Shown here piece by piece: positions 34,371 to 46,163 of a DNA stretch of 64,000 nucleotides. Positions within the stretch are counted from its first letter, which is position 1. The number at the start of each line of letters is the position of its first letter. Under the pieces are notes generated by a model. The model saw nothing but the letters and a program-made list of their open reading frames with translations. It was not told the DNA's origin and did not search any database. The position numbers were made by a program, and so were the translations under genes. This DNA is from Stomorhina lunata (Eukaryota; Arthropoda; Insecta; Diptera; Rhiniidae), in the NCBI GenBank assembly GCA_933228675.1, contig OW121744.1:98902026-98966025 (forward strand), in the 5' to 3' direction.

Positions 34371-37150
34371 TTTTATATACAGAAAAATTTTTGATAAAAA
34401 AAAGTTGTATAGAAAAATTTTTTCTGAAAAAATTTTCTACAGAAAACTTTTTGATAAAAAAATTTTCTATAGAAAACTTTTTGATAAAAAAATTTTCTAT
34501 AGAAAACTTTTTGATAAAAAAATTTTCTATAGAAAACTTTTTAAAAAAAAATTTCTATAGAAAACTTTTTGATAAAAAAATTTTCTATAGAAAACTTTTT
34601 GATAAAAAAATTTTTCTATAGAAAACTTTTTGATAAAAAAATTTTCTATAGAAAACTATTTGATAAAAAAATTTTCTATAGAAAACTATTTGATAAAAAA
34701 AAAAATCTATAAAAAAATTTTGTAAAAACAAATTTTTGATGAAAAAATTTTCTAAAAAAGAAAAATTTTTTATAAAAAAATTTTCTATAGAAAAATTTTT
34801 GATAGAAAAATTGTTGACAAAAAAATACATTAATAAATAAATGTAGCAGATTTTGGATCAAATGCAAATACTCTTCTTTTTGAATAATATTAACATCTCG
34901 ACTATTTTGTTATTTTTTGAAAAAATTTTCTTGTAGAATAAGTTTTGATAAAAAAATTTTCTATAGAAAAATTTGTTGAAAAAAAAATTTCTATCGAAAA
35001 ATAGTTTAATAACAAAATAACATTTTTGAAAAAAAAATCTATAGAGAAATTTTTGAAAAAAAAATTCTATAGCAAAATTTTTCTAAAGAACAAATTTTCT
35101 ATAGCAAAATTTTCTATAGAAATAATTTTTGATAAAAAAATTAAAAAAAAAAGTTTCCATAAAATTTTGACAAAAAAGTTTTCTATAGCAAAATTTTCTA
35201 TAACAAAATTTTCTATAGGAACATTTTTGATAAAAAAAAAAATTTATAAAAAAATTTTTGATAAAAAATTTTATAAAGAAAAACCTTAAAAAAAACTTGT
35301 CTTTAGAAAAATTTAAAAAAAAATTCTATAGAAAACTTTTTGATAAAAAAATGTTCTATAGAAAACTTTTTGATAAAAAAATGTTCTATAGAAAACTTTT
35401 TGATAAAAAAATTTTCTATAGAAAACTTTCTGAAAAAAAAAATTTTTCTCTAGAAAAATTTTTGATAAAAAATTTTTTTATAGAAAAATTTTTATAAAAA
35501 AAAAATTCTATAGGAAAATTTTTATAAAAAAAAATTTCTATAGGAAAATTTTTATAAAAAAAAAATTTTCTATAGAAAAATTTTTGATAAAAAACTTTTT
35601 TATAGAAAAATTTTTATAAAAAAATTTTCTATAGCAAAATTTTTAATAAAAATTTTTTGATAAAAAAATATTGTATGGAAAAATATTTCATAAAAAAAAA
35701 AATTCTTTGAAAAATTTTTTTGATACAAAAAAAAATTTATATAAAGCCTTTTGATAAAAAAAGAAATTTATAAGGAAAAATTTTTGATAACAAAATTTTT
35801 GTAGAAAAATTTTTGATAAAAAAATTTTCTTTAGAAAAATTTTTGATCACTAAAATTTTCTATATAAAAAATTGTTGGCCAAAAAAATTATTGATGAAAA
35901 TTACTTTATAGAAAAAAAAATCCATGGAAAATATTTGATAAAAAAATTTTTTATAGAAAAATTTTTGATAAAAAAATTTTCTATAGTAAAATTTTTATAA
36001 AAAAAATTGTTGATTAAAAAAATTTTCTATAGCAAAATTTTTGATAAAAAATTTTCTATAAAAAAATTTTCGATGGAAAAATATTTGATAAAAAAAAAAT
36101 TTTCTCTAGAAAATTTTTTATAAAAAACTTTTTATAAAAATTTTTTGATAAAAAAAAATTTATAGTAAAATTTCTGATAAAAAAAATTTCTATAAAAAAA
36201 TTTCTGAACAAAAAATTTTCTATAGAAAAATTTTTGCTAAAAAAAATTTCTATAGAAATGTTTTTGATAACAAAATTTTGTATTGAAAAGTTTTTGATAT
36301 AAAAAAAAATTCTATAAAAAAATCTTTATAAAAAAATTTTTTATAAACAAAATTTTTGATAAAAAAAATATTTATAGAAAAATTTTATTAATACAAATTT
36401 TTCTATAGAAAAATTTTTGATAAAAAATTTTTCTATAGAAAAAATTTTTGATAAAAAATTTTTCTATAGAAAAAATTTTTGATAAAAAATTTTTCTAGAG
36501 AAAAAATTTTTGATAAAAAATTTTTCTATTAAAAAATTTTTTATCAAAACATTTTTGAGACAAAAATTTTCTATAGCAAAATTTTTGATAAAAAATTTTC
36601 CAAAAAAAATTTGATAAAAAAAATTTTTTGATAAAAAAATATTTTTATAGAAAAATTTTTGATAAAATAATTTTTTATATATAAAAATGTTTGATAAAAA
36701 AATTATCTATAGAAAAATGTTTAATAAAAAAATTTTTAATAGAAAAATTTTTGATAAAAATTTTTTATAGAAAAATTTTTGATTAAAATTTTTTATAGAA
36801 AAATTTTTGATAAAAATTTTTTATAGAAAAATTTTTGATAAAAATTTTTTATAGAAAAATTTTTGATAAAAAAAAATTTGAAAAAAAATTTCTATAAAAA
36901 AAAATTCTACAGAAAAATTTTTTTATAAAAAAAATTTTTAAGAAAAAATTTTCAATACAAAAATAACAAAATTTTACATTAAAAAATGTAATAAAAAATT
37001 TCTATAGAAAAATTGTTCAAACAAAAATTTATTATAGAAAATTTTTAATAAAAAAAGTGTTCTATAGAAAAACTTTTGATAAAAAAGTATTCTAAAGAAA
37101 AATTTTTGATAAAAAATTTTCTATGAAAAAATTGTTGATAAAAATATTCT
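34371..37150 (+). repeat. Degenerate 30-bp array (CTATAGAAAACTTTTTGATA type)
   Basis: The best-preserved part (34441-34690 and 35320-35430) repeats with an exact 30-bp period, CTATAGAAAACTTTTTGATA plus an A run and TTTT. Elsewhere A runs vary in length and whole units are lost. The 30-bp period keeps one frame open, giving decapeptide pseudo-proteins on both strands. The unit resembles the 31-bp families in having a TATAGAAAA...TTTT core. Confidence 0.93.
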
Positions 37151-38280
37151 ACTACCAGCCAAAATATTTTACTACCATCAATGTATGGAAGTGCAACATC
37201 TTTATATTGCAGAATCTTTTCTTGAACTCTTTCTGAAATTAAAAAAAGCTTATCCCCTTCTTCACAGGGTCAAAATTTGAGATTTTTATGGCATAATTAA
37301 GGAGTGATATAAATTATATAGCAAATTTTGAAAACAAAATCTATAATTTCTAGGTTTTATAGATATTTTGAGATGAATACAAAACTGGAATCTGAATTGA
37401 AATTTTAACTTGAAATAAGATTTGGGTCCTCGACCAGATTTAGAACTAAATTTACAGCCCTATTCATTTCAAGTTCAAAATATATGCGCCTCAAACAAAA
37501 TCATAAAACCATAAATCTTAATAAATTCCTAAAAAATTTCTAATATAAACGCCTTCTTGCCTTCTCAAATCCAGCATCTCTTTGTGTAATATTAAATTTA
37601 TTTTTAATACTTAAAACCATTTTTTTTTTCGTATTATTATTAAGTATTTTCCACTCTTCGAAAAGCCTGCAGTCATATGACGATGTTCTATTTCTTATTA
37701 CCAGTTTTGTGTTAACTTTAATCATTATTTGTTGCAATTTGGCGTTGAATAAATGAGCCATCCACAGTCACTGGCTCTAAGCGAGTCATTCTATAAGACT
37801 CTAACACATAAATATTTGTTAAAGTCCAAGCTTTTTAGCATTTAACTAATTATTATTATAGTTTGCTTATAGGTTTCTTGGAGACCATTTGGGAGGAAGG
37901 GGCTTTTGGGGGGTTTGAAGAGTTGAATGATGCTAAACTTGTAAAGAATATATAATATGTGCAAAAATTTTCAGTTTATTAATGTTTAAATACTCTCGAT
38001 GGTTTGGCTTTACGAGGGACCAAAGTTGTTGCAACAACAATTTTGTTATTTGGTTTATATCTTTAGGAGTCTTCATTTCTTAAGTTTGTTTTTGTTGTTA
38101 TTGTTGTTGCAGCATTTGTTCGTTCCATTTGTAGCACGTTTTGTTGTAATTATTATTGTTGTATAGAGAACTGAACTGATGTGAGTATGAGTGTGTCTGT
38201 CTGTCTGTCTATGTTGCAGTTGCTGTTGTGTTTTGTCATGACAGCCAATTTAATGTGTGGCTTAAATGCTGTTTTAACAT
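37151..38280. other. Intronic DNA, no gene seen
   Basis: Single-copy-looking. Contains a GTCT microsatellite at about 38195-38213 and GTTGTT triplet runs at 38090-38170. The 73-residue frame on the minus strand (37540-37761) has no recognisable domain. Confidence 0.5.
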
Positions 38281-40312
38281 TGTTTTTATGTTTAGTATAA
38301 ATAGTAAGTGTCCGTCTTTCCGATACATAAATAGCAAACTATAATAGATATGATCATAAAATTTGTCATATAAGCCCTATACAAGCCCTATACAGCATGT
38401 AAAATTTCATCAAAATCGGTTCATATTTAGTCATAGCTTCCATACAAAAAACTTACGGAAACAGCCAAAATTTCACCTAAAATACACTTAAATGCCAATA
38501 AATCTAAAACTATAAATGCCAATAAATCTAAGACTATAACAAATATAACTAAATTTAGTACGAGGTGGTCTTATGTCAATACCAACGAGCGTGCAAAGTT
38601 TTGTCACAATCGGTCACTAAAAACCTACTTACGGAAACACAAAAATACAAAAAGAAAAGAGGGTTTATGTCCGTCTTTCCGTCAGATAAAAGCACGATAG
38701 CGCCTTAAGGAAAAGGGTTACAGCAACAAAATTTTACAAAAGAAAGTCTTATGTAAATATCAGCCAGTGTGCAACGTTATGTTACGATCGGTCACCATTT
38801 GACCATAGCTCCCATATAAAAAACTAACGGTTTATGTCCGTCTTTCCGTTAGAAAAAAGCGCGATAGTTCCTTAACTACAAGAGCTAAAGAGACAAAATT
38901 TAGCAAAAGTATTTTCGATATGTTATAGAAATTGTGTGCTGAAAATCGGTAAAATCGGTTCACATTTAGTTAGAGCTCCCATATAACCCTGCCCCGGGAA
39001 TCACATTTATGCTAATAAATTGAATAAAATTTTAAAATCTATGACTACTAAATTTAGAACAGAAAAGTTTTATGCAACTTTCAGTCAGTACGTCAAATTT
39101 TATAGGAATCGGTCCATTTTTGACCATAGCTTTCATATAAAAACCGCTCCCGGTAACCACTAAAATGCCACAAACGCCAGTTAAAAGTTATTAAATTATA
39201 AACTATATCAGCTATGGCCACTAAATTTTGCACTAATAAACTTTATACTAATAACAGCCAGTTTATTAAATTTTGTAACAATCGGTCAACATTTGGCTGT
39301 AGTTCTTATATATATAACATCCCTTTTTTATATCTACAATCAAAATGATTTGGAGGTACATTAGAGCGGTTCGCCTTCCATACAAAAAAAAAAGAAGTTG
39401 TGTCAGTCACCCCCTAGGATTAAAGATAATGCTAAAGCAATTCCAAAAAATATTTTTTTATTTTTTTACCACGCCTACAAATACCGCCCTTTTAGTATTT
39501 TGTTCACTGTGTCGCCATTTTATGTCCGATCATAACATTTTATATATCGGCGTTAGCGGCTCTGTAGGGGCTACATTTCTCTCTTTGATAGTTTTTTACT
39601 ACCACGTCAATTTATAGTCATAACTTTTAAAAACTAGATTTTTACTCGATTTGATTAGGGTGGGTACGACTCGAATTTTAAAAAGTAATGACTAGAAATT
39701 GACGAGGTTGCAAAAAACTATCAAAGAGAGAAATGTAGACCTTACAGAGTCCTGAACATCGATGTATAAAGTGTTATGATTGGACTAAAGATGGCGACAC
39801 AGTTAACAAAATACAAAAAGGGCGGTATTTGTAGGCGTGGTAAAAAAAATAAATAAATTGTTTTTAGAATTATTTTTACATTATCTTTAATCCTAGGGGG
39901 TGACTGATTCAACTTTTTTTTTCGAACCACTCTAAGGTACATTCAGTATATTAAGATTGTATATACGAAATTAGATAGCTATCAATCAATGTTAGGTCCA
40001 GACTTTATACACGGTAGATGCAATAGGAACTTCTAACAAAATATATGAACCAGCCGTGTTGCTATCAACATGTTTATGACAAAACGAAACAGCTTATAAA
40101 TGTAATACTATATTCGGTTATGGAACAGCATTTTGTGCAAGGTAAATACTTGGGATAATTAAATGTTGAACTATAGTAGCTATAAAACTGTAACCGAATT
40201 GAGTCCAAATATATTACCAACAATACCGCATTTGGTCAACACTCTCGTACAACTTGATGGTGGGTATACAAGATTCGGCTTAGCCGAATATAACACTCTT
40301 ACTTGTTTTTTT
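38280..40312. mobile_element. Degenerate Helitron/DINE-like repeat region, host of a fold-back element
   Basis: A roughly 167-bp motif recurs in diverged form. It starts TATGTCCGTCTTTCCG (near 38312, 38668, 38835), continues through ACAAAATTTAGCA and ends ATCGGTTCACATTTAG with AGCTCCCATATAA. The right end carries a hairpin (ATTCGGCTTAGCCGAAT at about 40270) followed by ACTCTTACTTGTTT and a T run. GTCY-rich starts, an AAAATCGG block and a 3' hairpin are typical of fly DINE/mini-me (Helentron-like) repeats. This assignment rests on general resemblance, not on a match I could run. Confidence 0.45.
39362..39934. mobile_element. hAT-like fold-back element (573 bp) with 8-bp target duplication
   Basis: The two halves (39362 to about 39640 and about 39668 to 39934) are imperfect inverted copies, leaving a loop of about 30 bp. 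Ends are TAGAGCGG and CCACTCTA, fitting the hAT terminal pattern (YARNG), and the flanks are an exact 8-bp duplication AGGTACAT at 39354-39361 and 39935-39942, the length hAT transposases produce. There is no transposase. The open frames in the two arms are mirror by-products. Confidence 0.85.
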
Positions 40313-41062
40313 TTTTTTTGTTTTTTTTTTCCTGTTGTCTACAATTCTGAGACTCTGTGAGTATCTCCGTTTTACGTTTAAATGTTTCTTTCTCATGCTG
40401 TTTATTTGTTATTGTAATTGTAGATGTGGCTACAAAATTTCCTTATGCTACTCGTAAGAGGCATGCAACCAAACAAACTTAGTTTCTGTGTTGGTATAAA
40501 GCTTTCCTGCTTGCTGTAAGCTGCTTGTGGGGTCAATTAGTTTGATGTGTTACGAACAGCAAAACAGAGCAATGAAATGAGTGAAAAAAATACATATAAA
40601 GTAACCAGCAACATCAGCAATAACAACAACAACAACAAAAAGGATGAAATATGTTGCTACATTGGCTAAGACTCATGCTTTATTTATACACTACGATAAT
40701 TATGTTTGAAATGTAAAGCATTTAATTAGTTTTATGTTTATTATGCAAAAAAAGCCAAAAAAAAAAAAAAAGTTTAAGAAAAATTCCCCAAGAAAATAAA
40801 ATATTTAGATACCAAATCAAGTTTTTTTTTCCTTTATAATCAATATAAATAATTTGCTAGAAATTGAGGGAAAAGAAGTCAGAAAAATAATATTAAGTTT
40901 CTTGTTTTTAACACCTAATACATACGTGGTTGCGTAAATGAAGTCAGACTTTTTGATTAGAGCAAATTTAGAGACAGCTTTTGGCATAGGACTTTAGATT
41001 TTTTAATTAGTTAAAAAAAAAAAAACAAAAAAAAATGTTGGAATTATTTTTACATTATCTTT
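40313..41062. other. Intronic DNA, no gene seen
   Basis: T run, (CAA)n near 40620-40640 and A runs; otherwise featureless. Confidence 0.5.
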
Positions 41063-41875
41063 AATATACCCTTGACTCAACTGACTCAAGGGTATATTGG
41101 GTTTGTGCTGATGTTTGTAACTCATAAAAATATTGCTCTAAAAACCACCTTTTAGTATACTAACCGACTCAGAATCACTCACTGCGTTGTTTTAACAATA
41201 TCCGTCCGACTGACTGGTCGGTTATCCATGGAAGCTTGTTATAAATGTACAGGTCGTAACTTTTAAGATATTTAGCACAAACTCATATTTTGGTCCAACG
41301 AATGATTTCTATACTTTTTGGGCAAAATCGGATTACTATTTCGGGTACGTGCCATGGGGATGCCTTCACAGAATAAAGTTTTTGGTCGTTTATAGCCAGA
41401 AATTTAGTTGTGTTTTAATAGTAGTCAGCACAAATATTGCTTATGATAACCTTAATTAGTGTACCTTATTGTACCTAATAAATGTACCTAATCGGCCCAT
41501 ATTTTACCATACCATACAAGACACATTCTCAAAAGTAGTTTAAATACCCATAAAGGCACAAAATCGCTTGTAAATCTAAAAAGAAATGCATTTTGTTATG
41601 AAAACTTTGCACATATAAATATTTTGTGAACATGAATCAATAACCGAAATTTGGTAACAATCGATCCACAATTGCTAGTGCCCTTAGCCGGAAATGACAT
41701 AAATCGACTTATTTAAATCTCGAAATTTTGAAAAAATAGCACATAGTATATGTATGTATGTTTCTTAGACTTAAGGAAAACATGTTCAATTGTTGGTCCA
41801 TATTTGACCTTACTAGTGAAGTGTATCATGTAGTCGGGCTTGAAAGACTATATATAGCTTTTCTTGTTTTTATTT
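41063..41875. mobile_element. Probable DINE/Helentron-like dispersed repeat
   Basis: Begins with an inverted pair AATATACCCTTGA / TCAAGGGTATATT (41063-41098), passes through a GTCCGACTGACTGGTC block near 41205 and several AAAATCGG/CATATTT phrases, and ends in a GTAGTCGGGCTTG hairpin-like sequence before TTTTCTTGTTTTT. This order resembles fly mini-me/DINE repeats. No coding frame. Confidence 0.4.
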
Positions 41876-42199
41876 AATTGTTGACATATCTTTTAAACGA
41901 CTTAAAAAAACTTAGGTAATAACACAAGAAAACATTAAACAACTTAAAGCTTTTTTGAATAGATTTAAAGCTCAATAACGTCTTTAAATATAAAATTTAA
42001 TTTATATGTAAAGCTTTTAAGAAAGAATTTTCTTGTTTTTATTTAATTGTTGGCATACTTTTCAAATGACTTTAAAAAGCTTTGGCGATAACACACGAAA
42101 ACATTAAGCAACTTAAAGCTTTTCTGAATAGATTTAAAGCTAAATAACGTCTTTTTATATGATTATAAAGTTTAATTTACGTGTAAAGGTTTTAAGAAA
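41862..42199 (+). repeat. Tandem duplication of about 169 bp
   Basis: TCTTGTTTTTATTTAATTGT and the following 150 bp (AAAACATTAA, CAACTTAAAGCTTTT, AATAACGTCTTT) occur at 41862 and again at 42031 with moderate divergence. The first copy starts in the last bases of the dispersed repeat at its left. Confidence 0.88.
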
Positions 42200-42688
42200 T
42201 TTTGTCAAAAAATTCAATGCCCAAATTACCGCATTCGATATCGATCGAAATCTTAGATATTTTCAAAATATTTGTATAGCATAACTTTAAGGATAATCAC
42301 AACTATTTAAAAGATGCTCAGTTTACTTTTTTTTTTTTTGTAGTTATTTGCCAAAAGATGACCAATAGTAAAAGAGTTTTAATTGAACTATATGTTTTGA
42401 AAAACGAATCAAAATGGATACCAAATTTGAATAAACATTTGCATCGAAGTAACCTTGAACATCCCTAAAGCATACTTGACAGTATTTGCTTAAAAGTCCG
42501 AGTTTTCGATCGATATCGAATGTGGTAATTTGGCCTTAGATTTTAAAATCTTTAGCTACATCAAACGAAAACTCAAAACTTAATAAAAATATTAAAAAAA
42601 ATATAATTTTGGAGCAAATTTTTCTATTTTTCTCTTGGTTGAAGGCTTTTGACATAAATATTTAGTTATTTAATAGATAATAGCGGCT
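42200..42688. other. Intronic DNA, no gene seen
   Basis: Contains an inverted pair around CGATATCGATCGAAA (42237) and TTTCGATCGATATCGAAT (42507), with nearby TTACC/GGTAAT extensions. It could be another decayed inverted-repeat element of about 300 bp. Confidence 0.45.
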
Positions 42689-42692
42689 TTAA

Positions 42693-43279
42693 CCCTCTGC
42701 AACTGACGTGAAATTTTTTCACTATTCGACTGACGTGGTAGAACAGTAGACACCATTTTAAATATTTATACATTCCAAGTTCTATTTTATAGGAATTGTA
42801 ATATTATCTATAATTAAAGGTAAGATACTTAGGTCACTACTAATTATTATAATTTTCAAAATCAATGATTCAATTCATGTTATACAGCAATTATTTATAT
42901 CGTTCAATACTGACCTAAAAATATACATGTTACAAAAAAAATTAATAAAAAAAAAACTCGTTTAATTTTTTGACAATTTTTTTTTTTTTTTTGTTTTTTA
43001 TTAACATTTAAACAAAACATAACAATATAAAAGAAAATAAATTCAGTGGTTAAATTAAAAGCTATTCCAAGTTGAACGCTGACGTGGTTGACTAATAGAC
43101 ACTTTTTTAAATAAACAAGCACGTGCTTGTACCATAACCTCTTTTGTAACACTAGCAAGTGTATAATTATGTAATAAAAAGGTACTGAGAACACCAGAGC
43201 CGATGCTTGTAAAATAACGGCGTTAAAACTTTTTTTTTATTTTTGGGTGTCTGGTAGACTACACGTCAGCTGCAGAGGG
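42693..43279. mobile_element. Small piggyBac-like non-autonomous element (587 bp)
   Basis: Termini CCCTCTGCAACTGACGTG (42693) and CACGTCAGCTGCAGAGGG (ending 43279) are inverted repeats with one mismatch, bounded by TTAA at 42689-42692 and 43280-43283. Internal copies of CTGACGTGGT with AGTAGACACC or AATAGACAC (near 42730 and 43080) look like subterminal repeats. No transposase frame. The ends differ from those of the element at 22257, so it belongs to a separate family. Confidence 0.82.
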
Positions 43280-43283
43280 TTAA

Positions 43284-44300
43284 GGTAGCTTTTGACATAG
43301 CCTTTTAGTTATTTCAAATAGATTTTGTATTACTTTTGGAAAAGTATCTTTAAAAAAAAAAAAAATAATAAAGCATATTAAAACTCTTTTTTCTTTGGGT
43401 TAATAGTAGCTTTAAAATAACTTTTGGCATATACTTTAAGTTACTTGAAGTTAACTTTGTATGAATTTATAGGGAAAAGTTAAAAAAATTTCTTTGCTTA
43501 TTTTCTTTTGCAGATTGAAGCTTTAGCTATTAAAAAGCTCTTTATTTACCTAGTAAAAAGCTTAATTACAATTGCTTTAGCTTTTTGCAAAAAAGTTTTT
43601 GAGTTTCGATAAAAACAAGTTTCTTTATAATTTTAACAAAAAGTTTTAGCGATAACAAAAACAAATAACTAACTAACTAAAGCTTTTAAATTATCAATTA
43701 CAAAATAAGAATTAGGAAGATATTAAAGCTTTTAGGATATTTATTAAAATGAAGCTTTTGGAATAACAAAAGAATATATATAGAAAATTAAAGCTTTGAA
43801 TTTAACAAATATAAAGCTAAGTTACAGCTTTGAATATTGTGAAAAAGAACAAATTAAAACTTCAACGATAACAAAAGATATTATAAAATTGGTCAAAGGT
43901 TTTAAGTTTCTAGTTAAAAATAAGATTTTGGTAGCTAAATTGAAGTTTTGAATTTTGGAGAAAAGCTTTTAAGCAAATGGTTACAGTATCGAATATTATT
44001 GGGTATAACAATAAATACTGCAGTTTTGGACAACATATGGCATAACTGTCATATATGGTTTGTGTCAATAATAACACATTTGGTATTTCAAATACAAAAT
44101 TTTAATAAAATGCATTAACAAAAGAACGTTTTATTGAACTATGAAATTTTAATGAAAAAATCTTTATGAAAACACAGTGTTAAAATTTTTGTAATACTTG
44201 AGAGGCTTTAGCGTCAGAGCGAAATAAAATTTTGGACCATAGTTCCACTTATAGTTTTTCTTATTAAGTTCTGTTTTCAAAAATTATAAATACTATACAT
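43284..44300. other. Intronic DNA rich in AAGCTTTT-like motifs
   Basis: AGCTTTT/AAAGCTT occurs repeatedly at irregular spacing (43330-43990), faintly recalling the 21-bp family but with no fixed period. No exon. Confidence 0.4.
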
Positions 44301-46163
44301 TAGAGCGTCTCGACTTATATGGGGAAAAAATAAAGTTCGCCGTACACCATCGAATATAAAGCATTGCTATGAGGCAGTTTCGAAATTTTTTTTTTTTAAT
44401 TTTTTTCGTTGCACATTGGGGTCGCCAAAATACATTTTTCGTTATATCTTCGGCATTTACAGTCGGATCTCGAAGTGTGATATATCGATGTTTTTGTCTC
44501 GAAGAGGCCAACATTTTTCTTTAATAGTCATTAATCTTGGGTATCCGGTTCTAGTATTTATCTATCAGACCCCTGTTCCTACCACCCTAATGTACCACCC
44601 TAATATCAGAAAATTAAAGCTCTTAAAAAATCGTTAAACTTTTACCAAGGAAGTTTTTCGATTTTTCAAACTGATCTATTACAAACAAGGAATTTCTTAT
44701 TTTGCCGCACATAGGGATCGCCAAAATACATTTTTCGTTATATCTTCGCCATTTACTGTCGGATCTTAAAGTGTAATATATGTTTTTGTCTAACGAAGGC
44801 CAATGTTTTGCGATATTAATCATTGACCTTAAATACATTCTTCTACATAGTACCTACCCAAGATATTTTAACTCATACAACAAGAATTATACAAATTTTT
44901 AATCTTTTAATCAATTATGTTTTGAAAAGATTCAAGTTTGCTGTATTTTTGACGGCTCTCAAGTTCTGAAAAAATGTGGCCCATGGGTTGCTCACCAGTG
45001 ACAGCCAAGGCAGATTAGTACATTAATGAACAAAACGTTCAGTGTCTGTTTAAAGGCATAGATAAGCTGTGAAAATAATTAAGTTTAGTTTTATAATAAT
45101 TGACCTCAAGTTCATTCTTCTAGCACTTTTTTTTGATAATAATCATTGATCTCAGATATCCGTTCTAGTATTTATTTAAAATTGTGAAAAAATATCATTT
45201 AAAAATTCACAGTGTAAATACCCAAACAGTCTCTTAGTTTGTCTTGATATTCGTTTTATCCACGAAATAATTGTTTGAATTTCGTCTGTGTCGGTATAAC
45301 ATTAAAATTAATTTAAATAAACAACAGCCTCCCGAACTCACCGCTTTTATTTTATCCGCCATTCTGGTTCTTGTGAAATCCAACCTCAAGCAATTCCAAT
45401 AGATGATATATCTTGGGTTCATCAATTGCTTCGTCTGCCCATAGAAAATAACGTTTACTTTTTCCACCCGGTCCAAGCCGCCATGCTTGCAATTCTTAAT
45501 GCAAGAACTGCTGAAGCTGTAATCGAAATACAAGCTAACATAAGGAAAATACTTTCTGTAGTTTTATTTACTAAACTTAATTATTTTCACAGCTTATCTA
45601 TGCCTTTGTATGAGTTAAGATATATTGGGTAGGTACTATGTAGAAGAATATATTTAAGGTCAATGATTAATATCGCAAAACATTGGCCTTCGTTAGACAA
45701 AAACATCGATATATTACACTTTAAGATCCGACAGTAAATGGCGAAGATATAACGAAATATGTATTTTGGCGATCCCTATGTGCGGCAAAATAAGAAATTC
45801 CTTGTTTGTAATAGATCGGTTTGAAAAATCGAAAAACTTCCTTAGTAAAAGTTTAACGATTTGTTAAGAGCTTTAATTTTCTGATATTAGGGTGGTACAT
45901 TAGGGTGGTAGGAACAGGGGTCTGATAGTTAAATACTAGAACCGAATACCCAAGATTAATGACTATTAAAGAAAAATATTGGCCTTTTCGAGACAAAAAC
46001 ATCGATATATCACACTTCGAGATCCGACTGTAAATGCCGAAGATATAACGAAAAATGTATTTTGGCGACCCCAATGTGCAACGAAAAAAATTAAAAAAAA
46101 ATTTTCGAAACTGCCTCATAGCAATGCTTTATATTCGATGGTGTACGGCGAACTTTATTTATA
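44301..46163. mobile_element. Large fold-back element (about 1.86 kb) with a non-repeated loop
   Basis: The left arm from 44330 to about 44882 pairs with about 45608-46158, and inner arms 45052-45088 pair with 45571-45607. The left arm has an extra 170 bp (44883-45051). Within each arm a block of about 130 bp (GCACAT, GGG, TCGCCAAAATACATTTTTCG) is itself directly repeated about 290 bp apart. The left end TAGAGCG and preceding TACAT resemble the hAT-like fold-back at 39362. On the right the terminus seems deleted, leaving TTATACAT, which may be a remnant of a CTATACAT target duplication. The loop is about 480 bp. No transposase. Confidence 0.8.
45342..45362 (-). other. First-exon-like fragment in the loop of the fold-back
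   Basis: On the minus strand a start ATG at 45362 in fair context (AGAATGGCGG) opens seven codons, MADKIKA, ending exactly at a consensus donor GTGAGT (45341-45336). The upstream minus-strand sequence (45363-45540) is of higher complexity than the surroundings. This could be a captured 5' UTR and first coding exon, or the first exon of a lost transposase. It may also be chance. Confidence 0.25.

Noticed and set aside
34391..35497. Lys/Phe/Ile-rich frames with decapeptide repeats on both strands
   Set aside because: They come from the 30-bp array; composition and mirror frames show they are not proteins.
39345..39942. Plus-strand 90-residue and minus-strand 66-residue frames with similar content
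   Set aside because: Mirror-image products of the two arms of the fold-back element.
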